A stretch of 64,000 nucleotides of DNA, from NCBI GenBank assembly GCA_964035575.1, contig OZ037900.1, positions 62,001 through 126,000 of the forward strand. The letters run 5' to 3'. The translations under genes were made by a program, and so were the position numbers. Below are positions 10,997-22,484 of this stretch, piece by piece. Origin of the DNA: Rhynchopus sp. YZ270_cl-10. Taxonomy: Eukaryota > Euglenozoa > Diplonemea > Diplonemida > Diplonemidae. Below the pieces are notes generated by a model. The model was not told the origin of the DNA. It saw only the letters and a program-made list of their open reading frames with translations, and did no database searches. The number at the start of each line of letters is the position of its first letter. The stretch's first letter is position 1.

Positions 10997-13900
10997 TCAG
11001 CTCAGCCTGATCGTGTCTGCTGTGTACTGTTTCGCCGCAACGGCCTCAGTGAGCCTCTGCAGCATCACAGAGCCAGCGGGACTTGGCGTGACACCTAGGC
11101 ACCTCTGTGCATCTACCTCGCGTGCTTCCTCCTGCAGGCACGATGCTTGCTGTTGTGTGGTGGGTTTTCGTGTTGGCAATATAGGTGGGACATTGACAAT
11201 GCTGACATAAAAGAAAGAAAAGTTTAGAAGATGATCCTAAGTGCTCAGTCACCTTGATCACATTCGTTATCGCGCAGCATCAGCTCGCGTGGGAAGAAGA
11301 AGTGTCATGAATCATTCGTGATCTTGAAAAAGCCGCATGTACTAAACGGTGTTTGACAGCGTGGTGTGTCATACCTCAAAGTCGCCTTCGCAGACAAAGG
11401 TGACGTATTTGTTCCACTGCACATATGGGTTTGACTTGGATGCGGCCTCCATCTGGTACATCCACTCGTCAGCGTCGCCTTGTGCCTTGGCGGAGATGAG
11501 GATGTGCACTTTGATCGACTTCGTTGTGCGCTTTGCGAAGTCGACTTTGCCCACGTCTCTGAGGGAGAAGTCGCTGACGGCGTCCTGCGCGACCCACTGG
11601 TCACAGAGCACGCCCACGTCAAGGTTGCGTGCGTAGCGCTCCAGTGAGTGGCACCATGTCAAGACCGGCGTCACGTACGAGTACTTCTTCATCTCATCGC
11701 AGCCAAGGTTCCCAACACGCCCCTCCCCAGTCACCACAGCGCTCGAGATGCGGAGGTTAAAGTTGGTTTCCAGCTGTGTCTTGATGTTCAGCGCTGCGTT
11801 GCACGCCGCAATCCTATGCCCCGAGACAGTACGGATGCCGTTGTACCCGCACAGGAAGTGGTCGCCAGAGAAGACGTCGCTGATGCCCTTTGTCACAGAA
11901 AAGCAGGACAGAACTGTTGTCAGCGTTTTCGAATGGAACTCGATGAAGCTGTCCCCAAGGTCCTGCACCTTGGCATGCCAGTCGCAGATGTTCACAAGCG
12001 CGAAGGAGATCCGCTTCTTTGTGATGGACAGCGCCATGCCGTTGCGCACCGCACCTGCTGCGTCGTTCGTCAGAGACGCGCTTTTACCGCCTTTTAGCGA
12101 AGACCCTGAGTGAGAGTGCGAGAGAGACTTCTGCCCGCCGCTTCTGGAGGAGATCACGTCTGTGGGGTTGACGGTCCCTTCGTCGTCGGTGTCGGTTGTG
12201 TCTGCGAGGACTGACTGCGGCATGTACGACTTGTACTCCTTGAGGTTCTTCATCATCATGATCATGGCACGGTGGATGCTGTTCATCTCAAGCAGGATCG
12301 AGGACAGGTCCGGCACCTCGTCGATGTGCATGACGGCAACCTCAGTCATGACTACAGCGACACGAGCGAAGGGTTTAGTCAAGGCGTCGTTGAACATAAG
12401 GAAGACAAGCACAGAGCAAGAACCAACGCAATGACAATCAAAATCGTTTCGTAGGACTTCTGTTTGAGTTTGCGGTCGAGGTTCTCTGTGCGCACAGCAA
12501 GACGCCTGCGGGTGACAGCGTTGTTTGCGTTGATGCCGCGCATGACGTCGTCCTGCGGGATCATCACTCCTAGTCGCCAGTCGAGCACAGATGACTTACT
12601 GCTGTTACGCGAGAACTGCTGCACATCGACCAACCACTCTTTTGAGGGTACGTGCCGTGTCATGTCACCAGTCCGCACCAGCTGCGCCAGCTCCTCTGCC
12701 ACGAGGGGCATCTCCCAGATCCGAAGGGACGAAATCGCGCCGACGAAGTTCCGACCCACAATGTGCGGGTCGGTGGTGCCGATGGCCGTGTATAACCCCT
12801 TGCCTTCTGGGTCGCTGAGGCGGCCGGTGGACATGTGAACACCGTCGACGTGGACCTCACAGGTGCGTCCGACACGGTCCGTTATGGCGGTGAGAGTGTG
12901 CCACACACCGCCCTTCGTCGCCTCTGTGGGGATGGCAGTCCTGCACCCAAAGGACGCAACCTCGACCATCACAAAGCCAGAGGCAAAGACACGCAGCAGC
13001 GCAGAGTTGCCCCACGAGCTTGCAAAGAGGATCTGGTTGCGGTCCGTCGGGGACACATCAGCATCGGCACGGAAGCGGATGTGCAGCGTGTAGCTCTCCT
13101 CGACGAAGGGGCGTTTCACGTGGCACTGCTCAGGGAGACCGGGCATGATGCGCGGCATGTACACACAGCGCTCGGTGTCGAGGATGCCTGCGGTGCCCGG
13201 GAGGGCCATGCTGAAGTTGTACTGCGTCAGCGTGCTCTGCCACGGTGCCCCCAAGGGACTGCTCCGTGTGATGGCAACGTCTGTCGTGTCGAGAGTAAGG
13301 TTCTTGTAGATGTTCAGCATGTTGTCGCCGTAGAAGCGCATCACCTCGTCGCCGGCGTCGCTGCCGAAGCAGTCGCCACGCGCTACACACTCGCCACGCA
13401 TCTCGCTGTGGAACTGCAGCTGCGAAGTGTCGTCAACCCTACCACCACTGACGACAAGGTTCATCAATTCGTTCTTGTGGTCCGGCGCACGGAAGTGGCG
13501 GCGCTGGTCGATCGTGTCCGAGAAGCTCCGTGTGTCACGTCCCTGGATTGCCTGCGCCAATGCGACGAGGTGGATTGTGGGGATCTGGTGCATCTTGTAG
13601 AGCTCGTAGGCACGCACATTGGCGGCGAGGAAGAACGACATATACGGGAAGCCCTCGGGGTGTGCGTTTGTGGAGACGACTGTGTTCGTGTCGGCCTCGA
13701 AGACGACTGTGGTGGCGTTCTCGAGACTCGCGCTGTTGATCGCCTTCGTCACCATACTCGCGATGGAGGAGAGCTGCAGGTCCGACTGCACACAGCCGAG
13801 GTACTCCTTCTGCTGGTTGTAGATCGGTGTGTACACAGACAAGGGCTGCTTGTACATAGAGGTGACGTCGGGCTCCTGGAGTGCGGTCTTGCGCGACAGG

Positions 13901-16035
13901 TGCCAGCGGTACGTTCCGTCGGGCAGGTTCCCCGTGAGCTTCATCGGGTCGCCAAACTCAGTGCCGAGCCTGTTGTGGTACATCAGCCTGTTCACCGATG
14001 GGGGGAGACCACCGAGGGCGAAGTTGACGCCACGCGCAGGGTCGAACAGAAGAGTCATCACTCCGTGTGCCGTGCCGATGTCACGCACTGCAGGGTCAGA
14101 CCCCGGTGCGATGAAGGAACGCGTCTTGAAGGCGAAGTGGAAACCGCCCTTAAAGATCGCAGCAGGACGCCACGTCGGCGCACGCATCGCCATTTTGACC
14201 ATCAAGTTGTACTTCGCATAGAGCGAGTCCCAGGTGATGACGGAGTCGAAGTACAGCGCCCCAACTGAGGAAGCAGTGTGCTCGCCCTCGTCAAGGAGCT
14301 GGTCCAGCCCCGCACGCACCTGGCCCAGAACGTTCAGACGGAGCTGGTCCGAAATGAGCTTCACATTCTGCACGGCGCTGATGTAGTTCTCGGTAGATGC
14401 GTCCTCACCGTCCACGACAGCAGTGTTCTTCGCGTCCTCCCCTGCCACAAAGGCAAGCGAAAAGGCGACCACCGCCACCAACAGCAGCAGCGACAGCGAC
14501 AACCCCATCGACGCCGCACTGAGCGGGATCTGCAGCTTGGTGCTCTTCTTCCGCTCTGCAGGCAGCTTCACTGCGTCACGCTTCTGCATATACATCACCC
14601 ACACACATGCCACAAGCAGGCCCACCGCAAAGCAGAACGCGACAACCACCCCTACGGTGAACTGCAGCCCATCCTCCGCCATCCTCTCTATTACCTCACC
14701 GACCACGACAGACGGGGTGGGTGTGATCATGGGTACACGCGCCTCCGCCACACCCTCTGCAGCAGACACCACCAGATCAAAAGCAACCACACCTGCTGCA
14801 GTGCCGGCTACCGGCACACCACGCTGCCTGAAGAGCGCGTCCAGCTGTCCGAAGTGTCGCGGCTCGACGGAGTGCACCGGGAGGAAGATGAACTGCGAGC
14901 TCCCCTCAATTGTCTGCGTCACCGTGCCCTGCGCTCCAGTCAGGAAGATGAGCCCCTTCACACCGACACCCTGCGCAGCCATCGCGGCCTCCATGGGAAG
15001 ACACTTCGTAGGGAACATCAGCATCACCACCTTCCCCGCCACGCCAGTGTAGTCCGTCGCTTTGCATCCTGTCTGCACACCGCCCACCACATAGGTGATC
15101 GGCAGCGCTGGGATTGGCGGTGCGAAGTGTGTCCACAGAAGGTTGCGGTCGAGACGTGGCAGCAGGTTGCTTCCCCAGAGACAGGCCTGCAGGTCTGGGG
15201 TAGAGGAGTGAGTCAACTGCAGGCTGCATTTACTGCAAAGACGATCCTCAGGGTTCTCCATGTGCAGACACTTTCCGACCATGGCTGGGTGCGGGCAGTT
15301 GTCGCTCACCACCGGTGCGGACGGAGGTGGGATGACACCAAATGCTTCGCAGTTCAAAGTGTACTTCGCCTTGACCGGCACCCCGCAGAGAGAAGGCCGT
15401 ATATGAGCAGACCACTGTGCTTCGAGATGATCCCTGTTGGGAGGCCTTCGGAACCTTGTGTGAATCCTACAATTTCGCTCCGCTGTTTGATGAGCGATGC
15501 GTCGGGTGCGACGTTCATGATGACCGACGCTGCGGCACCGAAGTACCGCGACGTGGCAAGCTTCTGCGACATGACACAGCCACCTCTCCAGAGGAAGGCC
15601 ATACGCCCTGCCAGCGGCTTCGCATGCATCATATAATCAATGGGGGAACAGCCCTGCGTTCCGCTTCGGGTCGCCCACAAGAAACATCTCAAACTCCTTG
15701 TCCAGAAGAGGGTGCCCCTGGTTCAGAATCGACGACGGCACATACGGATCCATCATCGACCCATCCATGCAAACAGAATGCGCATACTGTGGCGGCGACG
15801 TGATCTCCAGCTTGTACGGACACTCTTCCCTGCAGGAGTCTCTCTGTCGCCAGTTGTGCTGGCTGCACATAGCATCGTACGCAGGCCCAGGTGGGTGCAT
15901 GGACGTGCCCTTATCAGCAATGTTGTACAACCCGTCGCCGAAGTCGACCCCACCCCTGCGGTAGAAGCAGGAGCGCACTGTCAGGGTGCATTGCGGCTCC
16001 CCCGAGACGGCGCACCACATCATTAGTAAAAGCAT
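10997..16035 (-). CDS. Receptor-type protein with PA, LamG-like, HAMP and degenerate class III cyclase domains
   Basis: Likely a plasma-membrane sensor of about 1,600 residues. The start at 16035 gives a signal peptide (MLLLMMWCAVSGEP). Two PA (protease-associated) domains follow, near 15640-15400 and 15070-14800. Then come a TM segment and a second hydrophobic segment (about 14690-14430), a Cache-like extracellular region, a LamG-like jelly-roll (about 13110-12690), a TM (about 12440-12390), and HAMP with a KEYKSYMPQSVL linker. The cyclase homology domain is at about 12020-11560. In it, the aspartate that normally binds metal near the domain start is an Asn (SFALVNICDW), so catalysis is doubtful. 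One intron (11132-11374, GTATGA...GCAG, phase 0) separates a 44-residue last exon. The frame shifts near 15640, 15395 and 12403 without intron room. Kinetoplastids use similar receptor cyclases; whether this one binds a ligand is inference. Confidence 0.75.
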
Positions 16036-16374
16036 TGTCAAAAAGCTGAGCAGAGTGGGTTGAGGAGGGGGGGAGGGATTTCAGAGATCGGGGGGAGAGG
16101 GGCGTGCGAGATTCATAACAAATAGTCGTTAACGATACACCCCCGCCCCCTCCCCCCCACTTTCGATCGTTCCTGAATCGACTACACCACCAGCGCGGTA
16201 TTTTCCCTCAGGCGTGCACGACCGACCTTTCGGGCCCTGCCGATATTTCGGCACTGCCAGCTACATTCTGTCAGTAACACACACGCAAACTGCACCAATA
16301 TTTCGGTGCACCGTACCACTCTAAGATACTAATGTGATACAAGACCAGCCTTCCTGTGTGAAGGGGTCTGCGTA
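16036..16374. other. Intergenic, nothing recognised
   Basis: 339 bases with a purine-rich start and a C-rich run. The last about 40 bases resemble those just downstream of the second ankyrin copy (about 18860-18903), so the duplication extends slightly past the stop codon. Confidence 0.5.
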
Positions 16375-17634
16375 TTAACGAATTCCTCTTCGTGTGAACG
16401 ACTTGCGCACGTCGTACTCAGTGGTGTAATCTTCTTCCATCGGGACTTCTGCTACCGCAACCCTCGCTGCGGCAACGTCGAACCCTTCCACAATGTGGCA
16501 CGACGTTTTGCTGAAAGGCAGCCAGGACCTGGTGATGGACGGTAACCGGAACAAGTACTCGTACACCTCTACGGTACGGTCTCTGTTGCGCTGGATATCC
16601 TCCCACTGCAGCACGTAGCACGGCGCAGCACCGATGCTGCGCAGGCGTTCCACCTCTGAGATGTAGCGGGAACGTTCAGCAGCGATACTTGCCACTCTGC
16701 TGCGGTAGATGCATGCAGACAGCACACTGGACACGATGATGGGGTTTGCTGCCACGTACGCCTTCGTGACAAGGTGCTCCAGAAGCATGAACTTCCCTGC
16801 GTACGCACAGAAGGCAGCAAGGCTATTTCCATGACCATCCCTAGTCTGGTAGAAGTGTACACACGGGATGTCGCTGTTCTCACAGTACTGTTCCCACGCA
16901 GGAAACAGCACATCCCACAGACGCAGCACGTCCTCATCACGCACACCCTTCTTCCCACAGATGCCCGCCAAAGTCACAAGAGGGCTCTCTCCACGAGGAC
17001 CCACAAAGCAGTGGTTGGCGTTTCTGTCCAAAGCGCCATGCCGCAGAAGCAGACACACCATGTCGACATCAACGTTGCGCACCGCGAAGTACAGTGCGTT
17101 TACTAGGTTCTTCTTAGTGTATCGAGTACGCCCAGTGTACTTCGAGTGCCACGTGCAGGTGACCTCATCCACAGGGAAGCCTCTGTTGAGCAGCATCTCC
17201 GCAATGTCGTAGTGCCGGTGCCTCACTGCAACCATCAACGGCGTCTTGAGAAACTCCCGCCCCTCTCCCCCACGCAGGTCCTCACCTGTGGCCAGCAGCA
17301 ACTCGATGCGCTCCATGTTTCTGTGTGCGATCGCATTCACGAAGGCGTCCCGTCCGATCTTGATGTGCAGACGCCGGCACTCCTTCTGTGCACCCACATG
17401 CGTGCGCACGTCGTGTGGGGTCTCGATACGGATCTGCACAGTGCTCCCATCCGTCAGCCCTGTGTTGCCCAGGGGGCAGCTCTCCTGCAGCAGTTCCCCG
17501 TCGTGGTGCAGTGAGATGCGTCCGTGCTGCATCTCCGCAGTGGTCTTCACTGCCTGCATCAGCGTCCGGACACACCAGTCAGGCTCGCACTGCACAGTGT
17601 ACATATGAGGGCCACACGAGGCATAGATGTCCAT
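16375..17634 (-). CDS. Ubiquitin-like/ankyrin-repeat protein, copy 1
   Basis: A 419-residue intronless gene starting MDIYASCG. Residues 1 to about 72 look like a ubiquitin-like fold: a beta hairpin, a helix (LMQAVKTTAEMQ), a DGELL turn and a TDGSTVQI strand. The rest contains ankyrin-type helices with motifs such as TPLMVAVRHRHYDIAEMLLNRG and NALYFAVRNVDVDMVCLLLRHG, then a region without clear repeats and an acidic C-terminus. A nearly identical copy follows at 18904-20136, with changes mainly in the middle and near the C-terminus. The role is unknown; such pairings elsewhere often serve as protein-interaction adaptors, but that is inference here. Confidence 0.85.
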   Translation of the reverse strand: MDIYASCGPHMYTVQCEPDWCVRTLMQAVKTTAEMQHGRISLHHDGELLQESCPLGNTGLTDGSTVQIRIETPHDVRTHVGAQKECRRLHIKIGRDAFVNAIAHRNMERIELLLATGEDLRGGEGREFLKTPLMVAVRHRHYDIAEMLLNRGFPVDEVTCTWHSKYTGRTRYTKKNLVNALYFAVRNVDVDMVCLLLRHGALDRNANHCFVGPRGESPLVTLAGICGKKGVRDEDVLRLWDVLFPAWEQYCENSDIPCVHFYQTRDGHGNSLAAFCAYAGKFMLLEHLVTKAYVAANPIIVSSVLSACIYRSRVASIAAERSRYISEVERLRSIGAAPCYVLQWEDIQRNRDRTVEVYEYLFRLPSITRSWLPFSKTSCHIVEGFDVAAARVAVAEVPMEEDYTTEYDVRKSFTRRGIR

Positions 17635-18903
17635 CTCAAATATGTTTTGGTGAAACCTGAAATCTTAACGTACACTCTCTGTTGATTCTAAAACAGGGGA
17701 GGGTAAAAAAGGCGTGAAAGGTAAATTGGGGAAGAGGTTCAAAAGTTGGAACGCTTCCTCACCCCAGATCACACACAATAAAAATCCTCTCGAAATTGTT
17801 CAAGATTGAACTGAGAGAAAGAAGAAACCCCAAACCCTCCCAGACCAAACGGTCTAACCTGTTGTATTGATATAGTGTGGGGAGAATGAGGAGCACAAGA
17901 ATCGTCTTCGCGCATACTAAAAGATTTCCTACGATATGTGACGAGTGTCATGTCACCGAAAATACAAAAAAAAAAAAAAAAAAAAAAGGGTGGATTTGAT
18001 AGTGACTGAACCCCCTGATCTGCAAAATGATAATGAGAAGCAAGGCGATGCCGACGGATGTGTTCGTCGGGACAGGGCATGTATGCGAATCGTGGGCTAC
18101 ATACGTCGGTTGCGCAACGACTGGGGTCGAAATAGTTCGCGCAAATTACGATATTGCTACCGAATGTGCTCAGCACTTCATCGATTTCAGACGTCTCAAG
18201 ATAAATTTGATAGTGCAAACACTCTCACCGTTGTGCGAGGCGGCTTCACCTTCCTCCGTACGCACATTGGGACGGCAGAATTTTGTGACCAATACATTAC
18301 ATCAAGCGCTCTTAGGCACCCTTTCACTTCTGGTGTATCGCACCTACGGCACCGACCAGGGCAGACGCGGCCGCCTTAGCAGGTCGTAGGCTGAGGTATT
18401 GAAGTGTGAGCGCTAATCAAGGAAGTTGCGTAATCAAACGAGACTGGTGGTCCTGGAAAAAGAGCAGCAGAAGAAGCAGGCCGACAAAGACTCGGTCAAA
18501 TGCATGCAGAGGGTGAATGGGAAATGGAAGTGCGCCATGTGTGCGAAGATGAAGACAAGGACTTCTCCACGAGCTCGGGAAGGATAGGAGGGGGTGTGTA
18601 ACAAAAAAGGTGTACATGTTATGTTGCAACCACGCAACCAGAGATTCATAACAAATAGTTCGTTGTTGATGCAGGTAACAATGTGTATAAATGATACTAT
18701 GAAAGACATGGTGCGCACTGCAAGGTTAGAAGAAAATGGTCAGTCGCGCAGCACACATTCTGCATTGTAAAGAAATTGTGCAGACACCACAATGGATGCA
18801 GCACAAGGTACCCTGCGCAAACACAGACGTACAAAAACTCACCGACTGCAGATATGTGAACAGGGATACAAGACAAGCCTTCCTGTGTGAATGAGTTTGC
18901 GTA
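17635..18903. other. Intergenic between tandem ankyrin copies, partly duplicated
   Basis: Contains a 22-base A run near 17967. About 18180-18310 is nearly repeated at about 20178-20285, upstream of copy 2. The repeated part retains a partly conserved minus frame (VLVTKFCRPN/ALVTEFCRPD), so it may be an old coding remnant carried along by the duplication. I see no intact gene. Confidence 0.5.
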
Positions 18904-20136
18904 TTAACGAATTCCTCTTCGTGTGAACGACTTCCGCACGTCGTACTCAGTGGTGTAATCTTCTTCCACTTCTGTTACCGCAACCCTCGCTGCGGCAACG
19001 TCGAACCCTTCCACAAAGCCCTTCGATGTTTTGCTGAAAGGCAGCCAGTACCAGATAAACGGTAACCGGAACAAGTCCTGGTCGCTCTCTCGCTGGATAT
19101 CCTCCCACTGCAGCACGTAGCACGGCGCAGCACCGATGCTGCGCAGGCGTTCCACCTCTGAGATGTAGCGGGAACGTTCAGCAGCGATACTTGCCACTCT
19201 GCTGCGGTAGATGCATGCAGACAGCACACTGGACACGATGATGGGGTTTGCTGCCACGTACGCCTTCGTGACAAGGTGCTCCAGAAGCATGAACTTCCCT
19301 GCGTACGCACAGAAGGCAGCAAGGCTATTTCCATGACCATCCCTAGTCTGGTAGAAGTGTACACACGGGATGTCGCTGTTCTCACAGTACTGTTCCCACG
19401 CAGGAAACAGCACATCCCACAGACGCAGCACGTCCTCATCACGCACACCCTTCTTCCCACAGATGCCCGCCAAAGTCACAAGAGGGCTCTCTCCACGAGG
19501 ACCCACAAAGCAGTGGTTGGCGTTTCTGTCCAAAGCGCCATGCCGCAGAAGCAGACACACCATGTCGACATCAACGTTGCGCACCGCGAAGTACAGTGCG
19601 TTCGCACGGCTCCTCTTACCATATCGAGTACGCCCAGTGTACTTCAAGCGCCACGTGTTGGTGACCTCATCCACAGGGAAGCCTCTGTTGAGCAGCATCT
19701 CCGCAATGTCGTAGTGTCGGTGCTTCACTGCAACCATCAACGGCGTCTTGAGAAACTCCCGCCCCTCTCCCCCACGCAGGTCCTCACCTGTGGCCAACAG
19801 CAACTCGATGCGCTCCATGTTTCTGTGTGCGATCGCATTCACGAAGGCGTCCCGTCCGATCTTGATGTGCAGACGCCGGCACTCCTTCTGTGCACCCACA
19901 TGCGTGCCCACGTCGTGTGGGGTCTCGATACGGATCTGCACAGTGCTCCCATCCGTCAGCCCTGTGTTGCCCAGGGGGCAGCTCTCCTGCAGCAGTTCCC
20001 CGTCGTGGTGCAGTGAGATGCGTCCGTGCTGCATCTCCGCAGTGGTCTTCACTGCCTGCATCAGCGTCCGGACACACCAGTCAGGCTCGCACTGCACAGT
20101 GTACATATGAGGGCCACACGAGGCATAGATGTCCAT
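18904..20136 (-). CDS. Ubiquitin-like/ankyrin-repeat protein, copy 2
   Basis: 410 residues, with the start chosen at the MDIYASCG methionine to match copy 1; the frame is open further upstream but that part is not similar. The Ub-like N-terminus and most of the ankyrin region are virtually identical to copy 1. Differences cluster in two patches: the region after the third repeat, and the C-terminal segment, where copy 2 lacks about nine residues around RDRTVEVYEY. Such patchiness suggests recent duplication with some conversion or local divergence. Confidence 0.85.
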   Translation of the reverse strand: MDIYASCGPHMYTVQCEPDWCVRTLMQAVKTTAEMQHGRISLHHDGELLQESCPLGNTGLTDGSTVQIRIETPHDVGTHVGAQKECRRLHIKIGRDAFVNAIAHRNMERIELLLATGEDLRGGEGREFLKTPLMVAVKHRHYDIAEMLLNRGFPVDEVTNTWRLKYTGRTRYGKRSRANALYFAVRNVDVDMVCLLLRHGALDRNANHCFVGPRGESPLVTLAGICGKKGVRDEDVLRLWDVLFPAWEQYCENSDIPCVHFYQTRDGHGNSLAAFCAYAGKFMLLEHLVTKAYVAANPIIVSSVLSACIYRSRVASIAAERSRYISEVERLRSIGAAPCYVLQWEDIQRESDQDLFRLPFIWYWLPFSKTSKGFVEGFDVAAARVAVTEVEEDYTTEYDVRKSFTRRGIR

Positions 20137-20159
20137 CTCAAATGTGTTTTGGTGAAACC

Positions 20160-20400
20160 TGAATACAAAAAAAAAAGGTGGATTTGATAGTGCAAACACT
20201 CTCACCGTTGTGCGAGGCGGCTTCACCTTCCTCCGTACGCACATCGGGACGGCAGAATTCTGTGACCAACGCATAGACATCAAGTGAGGCTCCTTCGCTG
20301 AGAAGGAAGGGAACAAAATCTGGGTAGTGCGAAGCTGAAGACAAGCACTTCTGCACGAACTCGGGAACGAGAACTGGTTGTTGTTCAAGACCTGGTTGTG
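20160..20400 (-). pseudogene. Possible ankyrin-gene remnant
   Basis: A minus frame reads FVQKCLSSASHYPDFVPFLL followed by a GASLDVYALV-type segment. This looks like the end of an ankyrin repeat, then a tail shared with about 18180-18310. It has no start of its own and no full repeat, so it is probably a broken third family member. Coding status is uncertain. Confidence 0.35.
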
Positions 20401-21136
20401 GGAATGCAGAGGTGGGTCGCTGAGGGGGTAGCTTTCTTTTGTTTATTTCCTGCACGAAGCTTAGGGTAGTTTTGGGGAGCAGACACATTATTCACATACG
20501 CAGATATGGAAATGTGTAATATCTACGTGATGTTCGTAATTGAAAGGAAACAACAGTTCAATGGTGTTGTTGTTGTTGCGGAAGTATTGCTTGTTTGTGA
20601 GCTGTTTTGTGCCAAGTGAATTTGCAAAAACCTTTTCCAAAACAAAATTGAGAGCAAAACAAAAAAAAAATATAATATCATGCACAACACACGGGCGAAA
20701 CACACAAACGAAAGAATGGAGTTGAACGATGCAAAACACCTCTGTGGACGCTGGCACGACACGGTGAACAGGGTGGGCACGTGGCACATGTGGTATTATG
20801 CGGTAAAATTAAAAAGGGGTAAAAATGAGCAATTAAAAAAAAACTTGAACGAGGAATGTAACCTTTGCTCTGCACACAGCCCGCTGTCACGCCCAGACAG
20901 ACCCAACTTTTCACCATATTGCACGCTTGGTAATATTATACACAAAATGGAATCTAAAGCTGTGAAAGATTAATTGAATGTTTATCGTTTGAAACACAAA
21001 CAAAACAAAGATATTTGACGAACCTACGAGAATCGGCACCACAAAAAACAAAAGCAAATACAAGCCGGGAAAATAATTTGCGAAAAGTATCGCTGAACAA
21101 ACCAAGGGGCACCTACATTGGCTTTCCCCCTTTTTT
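20401..21136. other. AT-rich intergenic, nothing firm
   Basis: No gene supported. A short segment near 20727-20760 (AACACCTCTGTGGACGC...GGCAC) belongs to a dispersed intergenic repeat family also seen near 30807, 31507, 52969 and 58007. Confidence 0.5.
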
Positions 21137-22117
21137 CTACTCATATATGGGATAGAAGGTGCTGAAGGCGGCCTCCGTAAAGTGACCAGGATCGTTGAAC
21201 CTTTTGTTTTTGTTGAGCGCGCTGACCTCCGCCATCTGTGTGGAGGAGAGCTCGAAGCTGAAGAGTGCGAGGTTCTCTGCCAGCCGTCCTGCATTGGTAG
21301 ACTTTGGGATGACTGCGACGCCACGCTGCAGTGCCCAGCGGAGCAGAACCTGCGCTGCCGTCACGTTGTGGGTCTTCGCAATGTCCTTCACCACTGCCTC
21401 GTCCATGACACACTCCGACACTGTCGCCATCCCAATCTCGACGTACGAGCTCCCCCCAAAGGAACTAAACGCTGTCACCGCAATGCCCTTCTCCTTCGCA
21501 AACCGCACCAGTCTCTCCTGCGAGAGGTACGGATGCATCTCGACCTGCAGCACCGCAGGCGCCACCTTCGCATAGCTGAGGATGTCCCTGATCTGCACCG
21601 CCCCCATGTTGCACACACCAATGTTGCGCACCAGCCCCTCCGCCACCAGAGCCTCCATCGCTGCCCAGGTCTCGCTCATCGGGACCAAATCCTCCTCCAT
21701 ACGTGGTTCTGCTGCTGCAGGGTCGTGCACCCACTCAGGTGGGTAGCGTGTCTCCATGGGAACGTGCTTCAAAGAGATGGGGAAGTGGACCAGGTAGAGG
21801 TCGAGGTAGTCAAGCTTGAGGTCAGAGAGGGTGCGCAGACAGGCGGCACGCACGTGTTCACGTCGGTGGTAGGTGTTCCAGAGCTTGGAGGTGACGAAGA
21901 GGTCTTTGCGTGTCACCACGCCATCCGCCACTGCGCGCGCAATGCCGTCCCCAGCGGCAGCCTCGTTGCCGTAGTCGCATGCTTCGTCGATGAGACGGTA
22001 GCCCGCCTGCAGGGCAGCGTACACAGCGTCGCTGGTTGTGTCCGTAGAGATCTTCCACGTGCCGAAGCCAACCGAGGGCATGGTGTCACCGCTTGTGAGG
22101 GTGATGTGTTGTGCCAT
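21137..22117 (-). CDS. Aldo-keto reductase, xylose-reductase-like
   Basis: 326 residues, a typical full-length aldo-keto reductase: an NAD(P)H-dependent (alpha/beta)8 barrel reducing aldehydes or aldoses, expected in the cytosol. The catalytic tetrad is visible: Asp44 and Tyr49 in RLIDEACDYGN, Lys78 in LFVTSKLW and His111 in LYLVHFP. The C-terminal cofactor motif IPKSTN...R is present. The HFPISLKHVP...YPPEW segment resembles xylose/aldose reductases, so a sugar aldehyde is a plausible substrate, not proven. No introns and no targeting signal are seen. It lies between the ankyrin and WD40 tandem clusters on the same strand. Confidence 0.95.
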   Translation of the reverse strand: MAQHITLTSGDTMPSVGFGTWKISTDTTSDAVYAALQAGYRLIDEACDYGNEAAAGDGIARAVADGVVTRKDLFVTSKLWNTYHRREHVRAACLRTLSDLKLDYLDLYLVHFPISLKHVPMETRYPPEWVHDPAAAEPRMEEDLVPMSETWAAMEALVAEGLVRNIGVCNMGAVQIRDILSYAKVAPAVLQVEMHPYLSQERLVRFAKEKGIAVTAFSSFGGSSYVEIGMATVSECVMDEAVVKDIAKTHNVTAAQVLLRWALQRGVAVIPKSTNAGRLAENLALFSFELSSTQMAEVSALNKNKRFNDPGHFTEAAFSTFYPIYE

Positions 22118-22484
22118 GGTGAGGAGGTCTTTGTGTGGTAAGGTCTGTGGTATTTAGAGTGTCGTGACATAGTTAAAACAACCCTCCTCCCCAAAATGAC
22201 TTTCGTCCTGCCCGCACGTACACGTACACATACTTGGTTTTGTACCATGTGTAAATAACGGTCGTTTGGGTGGGTCCAGGACTGCTCCCCTCCCCACACA
22301 TCCTAATTTTCCTAGACCTTGTCAGCAGTGTGGGGAGGGCAGGAAGAAGAGGGGTGGGGTGGTGTTTGTGAAGGAAACGAGACATGTACAGTCTATTTTA
22401 CGTATCTTCCTGTGTGGAGTTAACCAGGCAAGGTGCAGGAAAGGGGGGAAAAATTGATGGCACCTTTCCGTTGTGGAAGTGGGT
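22118..22484. other. Intergenic with repeated block
   Basis: Contains a block (TGTGGGGAGGGCAGGAAGAAG near 22330) repeated at about 23706 and 25032, next to the two WD40 copies and the WD40 remnant. It was carried by their duplication. Confidence 0.55.
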
